DNA of 64,000 nucleotides from Siminovitchia fordii DSM 16014 = CIP 108821 (GCF_000374565.1 NZ_KB894694.1:79749-143748), one strand, 5' to 3'; positions 8,868 through 18,222 are shown, counted from the stretch's first letter. The notes: generated from the letters alone by a model not told the origin. Made by a program: numbers and translations.

Positions 8868-9965
8868 TTACAATGTTACTTCGGTCATTGTATCTATTTC
8901 CTCAAACTTTCCTTCTTGACCAATACGTAAGAATGCTCTCCTCTTTGATAAATTGATAATAATGGAAAAGATTGTCTCCATTCTCCGATGTTCAGGAGCA
9001 TTTTTATTTTGAAAGTGATTAATAGAGCTTGGTTTATTAAATGTATCTGACAGCCATCTCTCAAATGTTTTTTCATTGATGGATTCTTTAGTAGCTATGC
9101 TTGCTTTTATGAGTTGGTCGGCTCTTTTCTTTCTAAGAATGGAGTCTTCAAATCTAAGTTCGTTCAAATCCTTTAACTTCTTTTTTAGTATCTCAGAACA
9201 AATATGGTTTGTATGAGCCAGCCATCCTTCATCGCCGCCTACATAATCAATTCCGAAAGGAGATACCTCCGGATTCACTGCCATCCCGTTTCCGTTGCCA
9301 TCATCATACCCAATTAAAAAGCTGGCAGAGGCAGCAATTTGCCCGTTTGCAACTTTGGAAATTGCTTCAGCTTGAGAATATGAATTTAAGACCGCCCTAG
9401 TCCCGAGATGAAGCGGGATCTCGTTTGTCCTTTTATCCGCAATAAGAGCATTAAAACATAGACCGACTCCAGCTGAATTGAAACCTATTTTTCCTATAAT
9501 TCCCCCTTCGGTCACCATTGAGATACGTGGTTTAGATTTAGCTTGAATATCAAGTAACAGCAAACTATTCTTTTGTGTTGCCGTCCAATCCCAAGTTTGG
9601 CCAATGATCGTGTCGTTAATAATAGGGCTGGTAATAGCCATGGTCGTACAACCATCAGAGTAAATATCACCTTTATTCGTCAGGGCGATTTCACTTCGGG
9701 CATTTAATGTCAAAATGTCTTCAAAATCTACTCCAGCACCATTCGCAATCCCTTCCATTTCTTCAACCATCTGTAAGTCATATTTTTCAATGGCATTTAA
9801 ATGGAGCAACGCGAGTTCCTTGGCTTCAGACCAACTAATATTTTTAAATCCATAAAAAAGCCTTTCATATGTTTCTAAGCTATTCATCACTTCTTGCTTA
9901 CCTTTGCTTCCGTGGCAGAATCCTATTTCCTTCGCAGAACCTTGGAGATGCAGCTTCTTAATCAT
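8868..9965 (-). CDS. C45-family Ntn-hydrolase / acyltransferase precursor, copy 2
   Basis: 365 residues, same family and length as 5704-6801. The predicted autocatalytic site is YSDGCTTMA with Cys106 as nucleophile. TWDWTATQKNS, VTEGGIIGKIGFNSAGVG and YVGGDEGWLAHTNH are conserved. It is the gene between OppF and the second binding protein, so it probably acts on a compound brought in by this importer. At the DNA level it is clearly more diverged from copy 1 than the two binding-protein genes are from each other. AGAGGA lies about 9 bases before the ATG. Confidence 0.87.
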   Translation of the reverse strand: MIKKLHLQGSAKEIGFCHGSKGKQEVMNSLETYERLFYGFKNISWSEAKELALLHLNAIEKYDLQMVEEMEGIANGAGVDFEDILTLNARSEIALTNKGDIYSDGCTTMAITSPIINDTIIGQTWDWTATQKNSLLLLDIQAKSKPRISMVTEGGIIGKIGFNSAGVGLCFNALIADKRTNEIPLHLGTRAVLNSYSQAEAISKVANGQIAASASFLIGYDDGNGNGMAVNPEVSPFGIDYVGGDEGWLAHTNHICSEILKKKLKDLNELRFEDSILRKKRADQLIKASIATKESINEKTFERWLSDTFNKPSSINHFQNKNAPEHRRMETIFSIIINLSKRRAFLRIGQEGKFEEIDTMTEVTL

Positions 9966-10006
9966 AAGATGTATTCCTCTCTCTTATTTTATCTCACCCT
10001 TAAAAA

Positions 10007-10990
10007 CTAGTTGTACAGGTGGCAAGCAACCTGGTGGCCATTTTCTCCTTGACTGATTGTTGGAATTTCCGATTTACAACGATCCATGGCGTAAGGACAC
10101 CGGGTATGAAAAACACATCCTGACGGCAGATTTGTTGGAGAGGGGACATCTCCTTTAATGACAATTCTTTCTTTTTTTCTATGAGGATTGGCAATCGGTA
10201 TGGCAGATAGCAAGGCCTGGGTATAAGGGTGCATTGGATTTTTAAAAAGTTCATCAGTTGGTGCCAATTCTACAATACTGCCCAAATACATTACTCCGAT
10301 TCGATCGGAAATATGGCGAACAACACTTAGATCATGGGCAATAAATAAATAGGCTTGTTCAAATTCTTCCTGTAATTCTTGCAATAAATTAATCACCTGT
10401 GATTGTATAGAAACATCCAGAGCGGAAACGGGCTCATCACATATAATGACTTTTGGGGTGACAGCGAGTGCTCGCGCGAGTCCAATCCGTTGTCTTTGTC
10501 CTCCCGAAAACTCATGGGGATACCGGTAATATTGATCTCTGCGTAATCCGACCTTGTTTAATAGGTCCATGGCTTTTTCCATTCTTTCAGCCTTTGTACC
10601 GATACCTTGAATCTTCATGGGCTCCTCTATGCTGTAACCAATTCTTTTTTTAGGATTCAGTGAAGAATGTGGATCCTGAAAGACCATTTGCATTTCTTTC
10701 CTTATCGGCATAAATGCCTTCTCTTTTAATTGAAAGATATCCTTCCCCTTATATAAGGCGGTCCCAGAGGTAGGTTCTGTCAATCGTAAAATTGTTCTTC
10801 CGGTAGTACTTTTACCGCAGCCCGATTCTCCAACAAGCCCTAATGTCTCTTTTTCATATAAATCAAACGTTACATTATTAACCGCCTTAACCTGTCCAGT
10901 AACTTTGCCAAGCGGATTAGTTATTGGAAAATGTTTTTGTAAGTTTTTTACCTGGAGGAGAGGTTCCTGTTTCTCATACTGTTGCTGCAT
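10007..10990 (-). CDS. Peptide ABC transporter ATP-binding protein (OppF/DppF type)
   Basis: About 327 residues. Walker A (GESGCGKSTTG), signature (FSGGQRQRIGLARAL), Walker B (VIICDEPVSALD) and the oligopeptide/dipeptide C-terminal extension with its Cys-containing motif (GCVFHTRCPYAM) are all present. With OppD it powers the importer. The ATG at 10990 has GGAGG 9 bases upstream. The start overlaps the OppD stop by 17 bases, so the two are coupled. A decayed copy of its 3' end is found at 6827-6945. Confidence 0.92.
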   Translation of the reverse strand: MQQQYEKQEPLLQVKNLQKHFPITNPLGKVTGQVKAVNNVTFDLYEKETLGLVGESGCGKSTTGRTILRLTEPTSGTALYKGKDIFQLKEKAFMPIRKEMQMVFQDPHSSLNPKKRIGYSIEEPMKIQGIGTKAERMEKAMDLLNKVGLRRDQYYRYPHEFSGGQRQRIGLARALAVTPKVIICDEPVSALDVSIQSQVINLLQELQEEFEQAYLFIAHDLSVVRHISDRIGVMYLGSIVELAPTDELFKNPMHPYTQALLSAIPIANPHRKKERIVIKGDVPSPTNLPSGCVFHTRCPYAMDRCKSEIPTISQGENGHQVACHLYN

Positions 10991-11987
10991 TATGTTCACC
11001 CTCCTTTTTTAAAAACTCATCAGCCTTCCAACATCTCACTTTTTGTCCATTATCTATTTCTTGTAGGACAGGTGCTTGACTCGTACAGTGATCGTCAGCA
11101 AATGCACATCTTGGGGCAAAACGGCAACCAGTTGGAACAGCCGTTAAAGGAGGAACCACTCCTTTAATCACGTGCAGTTTTTCCGTCCGGTCTCCGTCAA
11201 GCTGCGGAATCGACTTCAAAAGCCCCTTTGTATAAGGATGGAGCGGGCGGGAAAATAGTGCCCCCACCTCTCCCTCTTCAATCACCTGTCCAAGATACAT
11301 GACGACCACCCGCTGACAAACTTCAGCTACGACACCAAGGTCGTGAGTGATCATCATCACTCCCATTTCCAGCTCTGTTTTCAATTCATCGATAAGGTCC
11401 AAAATTTGGGCTTGAATCGTAACATCGAGAGCAGTGGTCGGCTCATCTGCAATAAGTACTTTGGGCCTGCATGCCAAGGCCATGGCGATTAATACCCTCT
11501 GCCTCATTCCACCAGATAGTTCATGAGGATATTCATTGATTCTTTTTTCAGGAGCAGGTATGCCAGTAAGCCTCAGCATTTCTTCAGCTTTTTTATATGC
11601 TTCACCTTTACTCACTTTTTGGTGGATAACAATCACTTCAGCTATTTGATCCCCAATTGTTTGCACTGGATTCAAAGAAGTCATAGGGTCCTGAAAAACC
11701 ATGGAAATTTTATTCCCACGTATATCCCGCATTTCAGCTTTGCTAAGCTGCAGTAAATTTTTCCCTTCGAACAGGACTTCACCTTCATATTTTGTTGTTT
11801 TTTCATTTAATAATCTCATGATTGATTCGGAGGTTACACTTTTACCGCATCCGGATTCCCCTACAATCCCTATAGTCTCTCCTTTGTTCACTCTAAAGGT
11901 GACATCATCAACTGCAGTGACAGGCCCTTCTTCGGTAGCAAAGGTCGTTTTTAAATGATTAACTTCTAACAGTGACTGACTGGACAT
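10974..11987 (-). CDS. Peptide ABC transporter ATP-binding protein (OppD/DppD type)
   Basis: About 337 residues with Walker A (GESGCGKSVTSESIM), signature (LSGGMRQRVLIAMALACRP), Walker B (VLIADEPTTALDVTIQAQ) and the C-terminal oligopeptide motif GCRFAPRCAFADDHC. This is the second ATPase of a heterodimeric peptide-type importer. ATG at 11987 follows AAGGAGG by 6 bases; the TTG two codons earlier overlaps that site. It lies 40 bases after the DppC gene. Confidence 0.92.
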   Translation of the reverse strand: MSSQSLLEVNHLKTTFATEEGPVTAVDDVTFRVNKGETIGIVGESGCGKSVTSESIMRLLNEKTTKYEGEVLFEGKNLLQLSKAEMRDIRGNKISMVFQDPMTSLNPVQTIGDQIAEVIVIHQKVSKGEAYKKAEEMLRLTGIPAPEKRINEYPHELSGGMRQRVLIAMALACRPKVLIADEPTTALDVTIQAQILDLIDELKTELEMGVMMITHDLGVVAEVCQRVVVMYLGQVIEEGEVGALFSRPLHPYTKGLLKSIPQLDGDRTEKLHVIKGVVPPLTAVPTGCRFAPRCAFADDHCTSQAPVLQEIDNGQKVRCWKADEFLKKEGEHNAATV

Positions 11988-12027
11988 CTTCAACCTCCTT
12001 AAGTGTGGTTCTTTACCTGGCTATTCA

Positions 12028-12927
12028 TTATTTTTTTGCTTTATTCGATTGAGGGTCAATCAGATCTCGTATACCGTCTCCAAGCAGATTGGAGCCTAAA
12101 ACAGCCAGCAAAAGAAATATGCCTGGAAATACAGTCATCCACCACGCCGTTTGAATGACACTTTTTCCGTCATATAAAATATTGCCCCAACTTGGCTCTG
12201 GTACCGGTATTCCCGCACCTAAGAAGCTTAATGATGCTTCTATAATCATGGAAACTGAAAATACATATGTGATTTGGACAATCAGAGGAGTAAGAACATT
12301 TGGCGCAATATGTGACCAAATGATCTTCCAAGAACTTGCTCCTTGGGCTCTTGCGGCCTCTATATAAGTCTGTTCTTTCACTACAAGAGCAGCCGAACGG
12401 ACAATTCGCGCCACACCTGGTGTTTCAACAATGACAATGGCAATGACTACATTAATTGGTTTAGGTCCCATTACCGCCATAATGGCAATCGCCAGCAAAA
12501 TTGAAGGAAATGCCATTAAACCATCAGCAATTCTCATCAAAATATGATCTAGTACCCGGTAATAAGAAGAATACATGCCAATAAATAGACCAAGGAAACC
12601 AGTAATGATTGCTACGGAAAGCCCCACAGCCAAAGACACTCTAGCTCCATAAACCACACGGCTGAAAATATCTCGACCAAAGTTATCTGTACCAAACCAA
12701 TGCGTTGCATCTGGTGGTTTTAAACGGTTTACGGCCTCCAAATCATATGGGGTAAATTGGGCAATAAGTGGAGCAAAAAGTGCTAGCAAGGTGATGAGAA
12801 AAATAATCCCCCCGCCAATTACAACCATTTTATTAGCCCAAACTCGTCTGAGAAATAAAGCTCGTCTTTCTTTTGTGATTTCTTTTTTTCGCCCTTCCAC
12901 ATTCTGTTCTATTGCGTTTGAAATCAT
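12028..12927 (-). CDS. Peptide ABC transporter permease (DppC/OppC type)
   Basis: 299 residues. The N-terminal cytoplasmic segment precedes one helix (VIGGGIIFLITLLALFAPLI) and the DppC signature HWFGTDNFGRDIFSRVVYGA. The conserved EAA loop (EAARAQGASSWKIIWSHIAP) contacts the ATPases. It pairs with DppB to form the channel. It lies 11 bases downstream of dppB on the same transcript. Confidence 0.92.
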   Translation of the reverse strand: MISNAIEQNVEGRKKEITKERRALFLRRVWANKMVVIGGGIIFLITLLALFAPLIAQFTPYDLEAVNRLKPPDATHWFGTDNFGRDIFSRVVYGARVSLAVGLSVAIITGFLGLFIGMYSSYYRVLDHILMRIADGLMAFPSILLAIAIMAVMGPKPINVVIAIVIVETPGVARIVRSAALVVKEQTYIEAARAQGASSWKIIWSHIAPNVLTPLIVQITYVFSVSMIIEASLSFLGAGIPVPEPSWGNILYDGKSVIQTAWWMTVFPGIFLLLAVLGSNLLGDGIRDLIDPQSNKAKK

Positions 12928-12938
12928 ATCCTCACCCC

Positions 12939-13889
12939 CTACTTTTTATTTAACCGAACCCTTGGATCTACGACGCCATATAATAAGTCAACTAATAGAT
13001 TAATGAATACATAAGTTGCCGCGATTAATAGAACCGTACCTTGAATTAAAACGTAATCTCTGCGTTGTATAGCGTTTACAATAAGTTGTCCTATTCCTGG
13101 TATATTGAAAACGACCTCAGTAACTACCGCTCCGGCTACTAAAGTGCCAAAAGCCTGGCCAACCACCGTTAAGATTGGGATCAGCGCATTTCTAAAAGCA
13201 TGTTTGTAAATGATTACTCTTTCTTTCAATCCTTTTGCATGGGCTGTTTTAATATAATTCATACTTAATATATCCAGCATGGAGGATCTGGTCATACGGG
13301 CAATTAATGCGGCTTGAATAGCTCCAAGGGTAATTGCCGGTAAAATGAGAAACCTCAAGTGATTCCATAATCCTGCACTTAACGGTTGATATCCCGCAGC
13401 CGGAAGCCAATGCAATTCTACTGCAAATAAAAGGATTAGCAGAAGTCCAAGCAAAAAACTGGGTATAGAGATGCCAAGTAATGCGAATACCATGAAAAAC
13501 TGATCTACTGCAGTCCCTCTCTTCGTAGCTGCCATAATTCCGAATGGAATAGCAATGATGATTGAGATCAGCTGTGCCAAAATAGCCAGGGATAAAGTAG
13601 GGCCTAAATGGCTTGTAAACGCTGTCAAAACAGGCATATCCAGATATAGGGAGTCCCCTAAATCACCTACCAAAATTCCGCTAAACCAATTGAGGAACTG
13701 TTGATAAATCGGTAAGTCTAAACCAAGCTCCGCCTGCAGCGCTTTAATATCTTCCGGCAGAGCTTCAGGCCCCAGAATGATTGATGCCGGATCACCAGGT
13801 GTCAGGTGTATTAAGAAAAAAACAACAATTGCCACTACAAGCATTACCGGAATAAGAGAGAGTAACCTCTGTAGTATATATATTCTCAA
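12939..13889 (-). CDS. Peptide ABC transporter permease (DppB/OppB type)
   Basis: About 316 residues. The protein starts with the typical RIYILQRLLSLIPVMLVV membrane helix, then FFLIHLTPGDPA, and has the EAA loop (TAHAKGLKERVIIYKHAFRN). TTG at 13889 is chosen because GAGGAGGGG ends 6 bases upstream. The longer form beginning at 13916 would place that ribosome site inside the coding region and add nine residues not typical of DppB. This is the first gene of the importer operon. Confidence 0.9.
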   Translation of the reverse strand: MRIYILQRLLSLIPVMLVVAIVVFFLIHLTPGDPASIILGPEALPEDIKALQAELGLDLPIYQQFLNWFSGILVGDLGDSLYLDMPVLTAFTSHLGPTLSLAILAQLISIIIAIPFGIMAATKRGTAVDQFFMVFALLGISIPSFLLGLLLILLFAVELHWLPAAGYQPLSAGLWNHLRFLILPAITLGAIQAALIARMTRSSMLDILSMNYIKTAHAKGLKERVIIYKHAFRNALIPILTVVGQAFGTLVAGAVVTEVVFNIPGIGQLIVNAIQRRDYVLIQGTVLLIAATYVFINLLVDLLYGVVDPRVRLNKK

Positions 13890-14001
13890 ACTAATCCCCT
13901 CCTCTTTGTCCATCATCTTTTTTTGATCGCTAGAATGATAACCCTTTCATCATCATCTACAACTTGTAATTGCCTCTCACAATCCTATTGTTTGTATTAT
14001 A

Positions 14002-14038
14002 AAAAAAATCCTAACAATAATTTTGCATTATTGTTAGG
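14002..14038 (-). terminator. Rho-independent terminator overlapping the stop of the membrane-protein gene
   Basis: Perfect arms CCTAACAATAA (14010-14020) and TTATTGTTAGG (14028-14038) are followed on the minus strand by a run of eight T. The stop codon at 14034-14036 lies inside the stem. It separates the two-component operon from the peptide importer. The same hairpin, degraded, occurs in the scar at 7052-7080. Confidence 0.8.
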
Positions 14039-15092
14039 ACTTTTTTAACTTTAATGACATCCTTCTTTTCAGACTGCTAATCATTTGCATGATAAACGCT
14101 GCCATTACAAGGAGGCTTATTAAACAGCCGAAAAACACATAAATAAACAGAAGACTATAATGAAAAAAAATAAGGACTGTTAGAAAGGCGGCTATCAAAA
14201 TAAATACAAAAGATTTGCTAAGAAATGTGTTTTCTTTTCTTTCATTTAGAATTGGAGGAAGCGAATCAATTAATATGATTAGAGTGCTGAAATAAAGGAC
14301 TATACAGAAAACTTTAAAGACTATTGCCAGAGAGAACTTCTCTACAAGCAATATGAATAATTCATTCGCTTGACTGTAGTCTAAATTTTGTGTGATAGCA
14401 ACAACATTCACTGTCGCAAAAGCTAGTATAAAAGTACAATAGATGAAAACTGCCATTGAGAATTTAAAAATTACTTTATAAAAACTTTGACCGGTGTACT
14501 TATCAATGACTTCCCGTTGAAGCAACAGCTTTGAAAGAAATATTATAAAAGCAATCAGGAATAACATCCACAGGCTTTTTGAATCGTGATTCAGGACCTG
14601 AGGCTGATAGTACAAAAGATTATGATATAAAGATTCTAGGCCTTTTTGCAAATAAATATAAGTTGGGAGAAGTATCGCTAGGCCACTAATCAATATAAAT
14701 CTTGTGTCTTTTATACTTTGCCTGAATTTCTGCCCTTTCGGGAGATAAACGGCACATATCATTAAAATAAAAGCAGTGGCAAAAATCGAGATGTACATAT
14801 TTACATGAAATGCCGTATGGAAAATTAGACCACAGATAAAAAGGTGAAGAACATATATTTCAAGAACCCTAATTGTTGTAATAAATCTTCCCAATAAGGA
14901 ACTTTTCTTTATTCTGAATGGCGATCTTTGCAATACGAAGAAAACTGCAAAGGCCAATAAAAAGGCAGAAACAATCACTAAACTAGAAAAAACACCAAAT
15001 CTAGTGACGACTTCTCCAATGATAAATATCATGCTGATGGATACCCAACTTGAAATTAAATAGGTGATGTTGATAGGTTTTAAGGGTTTCAT
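14034..15092 (-). CDS. Polytopic membrane protein of unknown function, downstream of a two-component system
   Basis: About 352 residues with roughly ten predicted membrane helices (for example ITYLISSWVSISMIFIIGEV, LYVLHLFICGLIFH-like and SFVFILIAAFLTVLIFFHYS segments) and a basic C-terminus (LKRRMSLKLKKS). I recognise no family motif. The start is uncertain: an open frame runs back to 15146, overlapping the response regulator by 47 bases. The ATG at 15092 is just after the regulator stop and could be translated by coupling. Its position suggests a role linked to the kinase or to the importer the system may regulate, which is inference. Confidence 0.6.
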   Translation of the reverse strand: MKPLKPINITYLISSWVSISMIFIIGEVVTRFGVFSSLVIVSAFLLAFAVFFVLQRSPFRIKKSSLLGRFITTIRVLEIYVLHLFICGLIFHTAFHVNMYISIFATAFILMICAVYLPKGQKFRQSIKDTRFILISGLAILLPTYIYLQKGLESLYHNLLYYQPQVLNHDSKSLWMLFLIAFIIFLSKLLLQREVIDKYTGQSFYKVIFKFSMAVFIYCTFILAFATVNVVAITQNLDYSQANELFILLVEKFSLAIVFKVFCIVLYFSTLIILIDSLPPILNERKENTFLSKSFVFILIAAFLTVLIFFHYSLLFIYVFFGCLISLLVMAAFIMQMISSLKRRMSLKLKKS

Positions 15093-15099
15093 CTTGGGC

Positions 15100-15816
15100 T
15101 TAAACCACTTTCCTGTTTCGATATTCTTTTGGTGTGCATCTGACAATCTTTTTAAAAGCGTTGCTAAAATAGTGCTGGCTGTTAAAGCCGCATTCTTCCG
15201 CTACTCGAAGTATGGACCAGTTTCTATTTTGCATCAGCAGTTTTTTTGCATTTTCAATTCTATAATTCAGCAAAAAATCAGAGAAATTTACACCTACCTC
15301 TTCTCTGAAAAGCCGGCTTAAGTAACTAACATTAATATGAAAGCTTTCAGCTATCAAAGCTAGTCTCAGAGGTTCTTTATATTGCTCCTTTACGACCTGA
15401 ATAACTGACCGGACAACTTCTGTGTAATTCTCGTGTTCAGGACATGTTTTCAGAAAGGTTTGCAATGCTTCCACTAATTCTCTTTCAATAACCGGTTTAA
15501 CAAGGTAATCTAAAACTTTTAAATGTATAGACTGCTTAGCATAATCAAAGTTTTGAAATGCTGAAATGATGATAATTTCTAAATCAGGCATTAAAGACTT
15601 CAATTTCGTTGCAACTTCTAAGCCATTTCTACCGGGAAGCTTTATGTCCATAAGTGCCAATTGAAAAGAACCTTTTTCAAGCATATTTTGAGCTAATTCA
15701 ATTGCCTCCGTCCCATAAAGTGCTTTATAAACTTTCCAAGTAGGAAAATGCAAGTGAACTAAAAACTCTAATTGTTCCAATTCTAAGGGTTCGTCATCCA
15801 ATATTAGAATGTTCAT
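15100..15816 (-). CDS. Response regulator with AraC-type DNA-binding domain (YesN-like)
   Basis: 238 residues. The receiver domain (1-118) shows the acidic pair DDE (residues 7-9), the phospho-acceptor Asp57 in LALMDIKLPG, Ser85 and Lys107 in YLVKPV. The C-terminal part (about 135-238) is an AraC double helix-turn-helix (SFHINVSYLSRLFREEVGVN and RVAEECGFNSQHYFSNAFKK). The start overlaps the kinase gene by 23 bases. Such YesM/YesN pairs often regulate nearby ABC importers, which here would be the peptide-type importer operon downstream. Confidence 0.88.
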   Translation of the reverse strand: MNILILDDEPLELEQLEFLVHLHFPTWKVYKALYGTEAIELAQNMLEKGSFQLALMDIKLPGRNGLEVATKLKSLMPDLEIIIISAFQNFDYAKQSIHLKVLDYLVKPVIERELVEALQTFLKTCPEHENYTEVVRSVIQVVKEQYKEPLRLALIAESFHINVSYLSRLFREEVGVNFSDFLLNYRIENAKKLLMQNRNWSILRVAEECGFNSQHYFSNAFKKIVRCTPKEYRNRKVV

Positions 15817-16597
15817 TCATTTCCCCTCCAAGATCATTCCTATTAAAAACTTTTGGCATTGACACAATAACTTTTCCGCCTTGCTCTTCATGTTGGCGAT
15901 CCAGAGAGAATGTCATCTTTGCATCCTCGCCAAACAAAAGATGTAATCTTTTAGAGATATTTTTTAATCCTATGCCCACCCCGGACTGTTCTTCTAGTGG
16001 ATTAAAAGCAAAACCGGGTCCGTTATCCTTAACAATTATTAATAGCCGACGTTCAGTAGCTTGTATCATAATCTTAACAACTCCCGGCCCCTCAAGGTTT
16101 TCAATTCCATGCTTAAATGCATTTTCAACAAGTGTCTGTATTAGATATGGAATAATGAGTATTTCCTCAATTCCCTCTTCAACATGCCATTCTACCCGCA
16201 GCCGATTCCCAAAACGAAGTTTTTGTATAGCTAAAAAATGGTTTGTATACTCGATTTCTTCTTTTAAAAAATAAAGTACCTGTTCCTGGTCATATTTTGA
16301 ACGTAAATATAGGACCATATGTTCAAAGACCTCTTCTAGACGGTCATACTTTTTTAAACGTATTAAACTAAACATAGAATTTAAAGCATTAAATAAAAAA
16401 TGAGGTTGTATCTGTTGATTAAGTCTGACATATCTGGTAGTTTCCAACTCTTTTTCCAATAATACTTTAGAGTTCTCCACCTCCAGTAAGTAAATTTGTT
16501 TTTCAAACGTATTAAATATGATTAATATAAGTACACCAATCACAGGACCCAGAATACTGATTAGTATAAACAGAAAAAAATTCTCGTACGAAACCAT
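15794..16597 (-). CDS. Sensor histidine kinase, LytS/YesM His_kinase family
   Basis: 267 residues with one N-terminal membrane helix (FLFILISILGPVIGVLILII), a short coiled region, then the His_kinase motif QIQPHFLFNALNSM with phospho-acceptor His66. The ATPase part has the N box (IIPYLIQTLVENAFKHGIEN) and G boxes (DNGPGF, GVGIGLKNI). It has no large extracellular sensor domain, unlike classic YesM, so sensing may go through the helix or through a partner such as the unknown membrane protein. It partners the AraC-type regulator. Confidence 0.87.
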   Translation of the reverse strand: MVSYENFFLFILISILGPVIGVLILIIFNTFEKQIYLLEVENSKVLLEKELETTRYVRLNQQIQPHFLFNALNSMFSLIRLKKYDRLEEVFEHMVLYLRSKYDQEQVLYFLKEEIEYTNHFLAIQKLRFGNRLRVEWHVEEGIEEILIIPYLIQTLVENAFKHGIENLEGPGVVKIMIQATERRLLIIVKDNGPGFAFNPLEEQSGVGIGLKNISKRLHLLFGEDAKMTFSLDRQHEEQGGKVIVSMPKVFNRNDLGGEMNEHSNIG

Positions 16598-16667
16598 ATA
16601 CTCACCGTTTCAATTATAATTTGGTCTATATTACTAAAAAACCAGCTTATTGGCTAGTGACCAGAAA

Positions 16668-16696
16668 AAATGAGCAGCCCCTTGTTGTAGGCTGCC
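16668..16696 (-). terminator. Rho-independent terminator after the first APC permease gene
   Basis: GCAGCC (16674-16679) and GGCTGC (16690-16695) form a stem. On the minus strand the hairpin is followed by TCATTTTTT. It lies about 40 bases after the stop at 16736 and ends the dehydrogenase-GNAT-permease operon. Confidence 0.65.
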
Positions 16697-16735
16697 CCTC
16701 TTTTCCATATTGGTCGCTGCTTTCTTAATCTATTT

Positions 16736-18088
16736 TCAACTTGTCATTCTATCAGCCTCGTCCACACCAAGATCTGTTATATCCCTGTTAAAGATCTTGG
16801 ACATGATAAGCATGTAAATGACCCCAATGATTACCCACACAATTCCTCCAATGAATGCATCGGCATGCAAGTGCGCCCACAGAACCCCTGTAAAAGCGGC
16901 ACCAAGAGTAGGCATGACAATATATGAGAATACTTGTTTTGGGGTTTGGTATTGTTTCTTTTTAAATACAAAATATGCGATGACAGACAAGTTCACGAAT
17001 GTGAACGCTATCAAAGCACCGAAGTTAATGACAGCAGAGATCAACTCAAGGCTTGGCCCCATCGCGAGCAGGCTGACAAGTCCCACGAAAATGACGTTAA
17101 AAAGCGGCGTTCTGAACCTCGGATGTACGTATCCAAAGAGTTTTTTCGGCAAGACACCGTTTCTGCCCATTACGAACAGAAGTCTGGAAACACTTGAGTG
17201 TGAAGCCAGTCCGGATGCTATGGTCGCTGCAAATGCTCCGGATAGGAAGATCAATTGAAATACGACGCCACCGACGTACAATGCGATCTCAGGGAGCGTA
17301 TCATCGACGACATTGAATACCGAAACGTCAGGGAATAATGTTTGTGCAAAGTACGCGCCAATGAAAAATACGGCTCCCCCGATAAGGACAGTGAATGCGA
17401 TCGCTTTTGGCATTACATTAATATCCTTTGCCTCTTCCGTATACATGGTGATCGCATCAAAACCGATAAATGAAAAACATACAACTGTTGCACCGGTTAA
17501 CACGGCGGTTATATGCATATTCGCCTGGAACAATGGCTGAATGGTTAAAAGGGTCCCTGTACCCATTCCTTTATAGAGCTGGATTGACCCTAATACAACA
17601 AAAGCGGCCATTAAAACCAAAGTAAAGATAACTAAAATGACGTTGACTCCTGATGTTGATTTCATGCTGAACGCGTTGATGGCTGTTACAAAGGCGACAT
17701 AGATGAGCACCCAAATCCATGCAGAAGCATCAGGAAAAAGAGATTCCATGTACAACCTGATTATGACAGCGTTTACAAGCGGCAGAAGTAAATAGTCAAG
17801 CAATGAAGCCCAGCCGACAAGGAATCCCAAACGGGGACCCATCGTTTCCCGTGTATATGTGTAAGCAGAGCCTGCACTTGGAAATACTTTTACCATCTTT
17901 CCATAACTGATTGCCGTAAAAAGCATAACAATCAAACCTACGACATATGCCAAGGGGACAAGTCCGCCTGTTTGTTTGGAAACGATTCCAAATGTATCGA
18001 ATACAACCGTAGGTGTCATATAACCCAAACCTAATGCAACGATTGCCCATAAACCTAGGGATCTTTTCAATGATGTGTTTGTCCCCAT
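16736..18088 (-). CDS. APC-superfamily amino acid/amine permease, copy 1
   Basis: 450 residues with about 12 membrane helices and the APC N-terminal signature (LGLWAIVALGLGYMTPTVVF) and helix 3 region (PSAGSAYTYTRETMGPRLG). The family exchanges or symports amino acids and amines; substrate cannot be read. GGAGGG precedes the ATG by 8 bases. A paralogue lies at 30466-31809, and each permease gene stands next to a GNAT gene. The operon starts at a sigma-54 promoter at 20451-20466. Confidence 0.88.
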   Translation of the reverse strand: MGTNTSLKRSLGLWAIVALGLGYMTPTVVFDTFGIVSKQTGGLVPLAYVVGLIVMLFTAISYGKMVKVFPSAGSAYTYTRETMGPRLGFLVGWASLLDYLLLPLVNAVIIRLYMESLFPDASAWIWVLIYVAFVTAINAFSMKSTSGVNVILVIFTLVLMAAFVVLGSIQLYKGMGTGTLLTIQPLFQANMHITAVLTGATVVCFSFIGFDAITMYTEEAKDINVMPKAIAFTVLIGGAVFFIGAYFAQTLFPDVSVFNVVDDTLPEIALYVGGVVFQLIFLSGAFAATIASGLASHSSVSRLLFVMGRNGVLPKKLFGYVHPRFRTPLFNVIFVGLVSLLAMGPSLELISAVINFGALIAFTFVNLSVIAYFVFKKKQYQTPKQVFSYIVMPTLGAAFTGVLWAHLHADAFIGGIVWVIIGVIYMLIMSKIFNRDITDLGVDEADRMTS

Positions 18089-18162
18089 GTAACACCCTCC
18101 TCTATTCCCGTTTCTACCTAGTTTATTTTACTCATTCCAAAAGTACTATATTTAGAGGATAG

Positions 18163-18197
18163 TATTTTCGGATTAACATAGAGCTAATCCGAAAATA
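18163..18197. repeat. Perfect intercistronic inverted repeat between GNAT and permease genes
   Basis: Arms TATTTTCGGATTA (18163-18175) and TAATCCGAAAATA (18185-18197) pair perfectly over 13 bases with a 9-base loop. No T-run follows on either strand, so it may be an mRNA-stabilising or attenuating hairpin within the operon rather than a full terminator. Confidence 0.7.
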
Positions 18198-18222
18198 TCC
18201 ATCTATCATTTTTATTAAACGA

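Noticed and set aside
5704..9965. Idea that the duplicated binding-protein/hydrolase pair is a composite transposon
   Set aside because: No transposase, terminal inverted repeats or target-site duplications are seen; the scar sequences explain the layout by tandem duplication and deletion.
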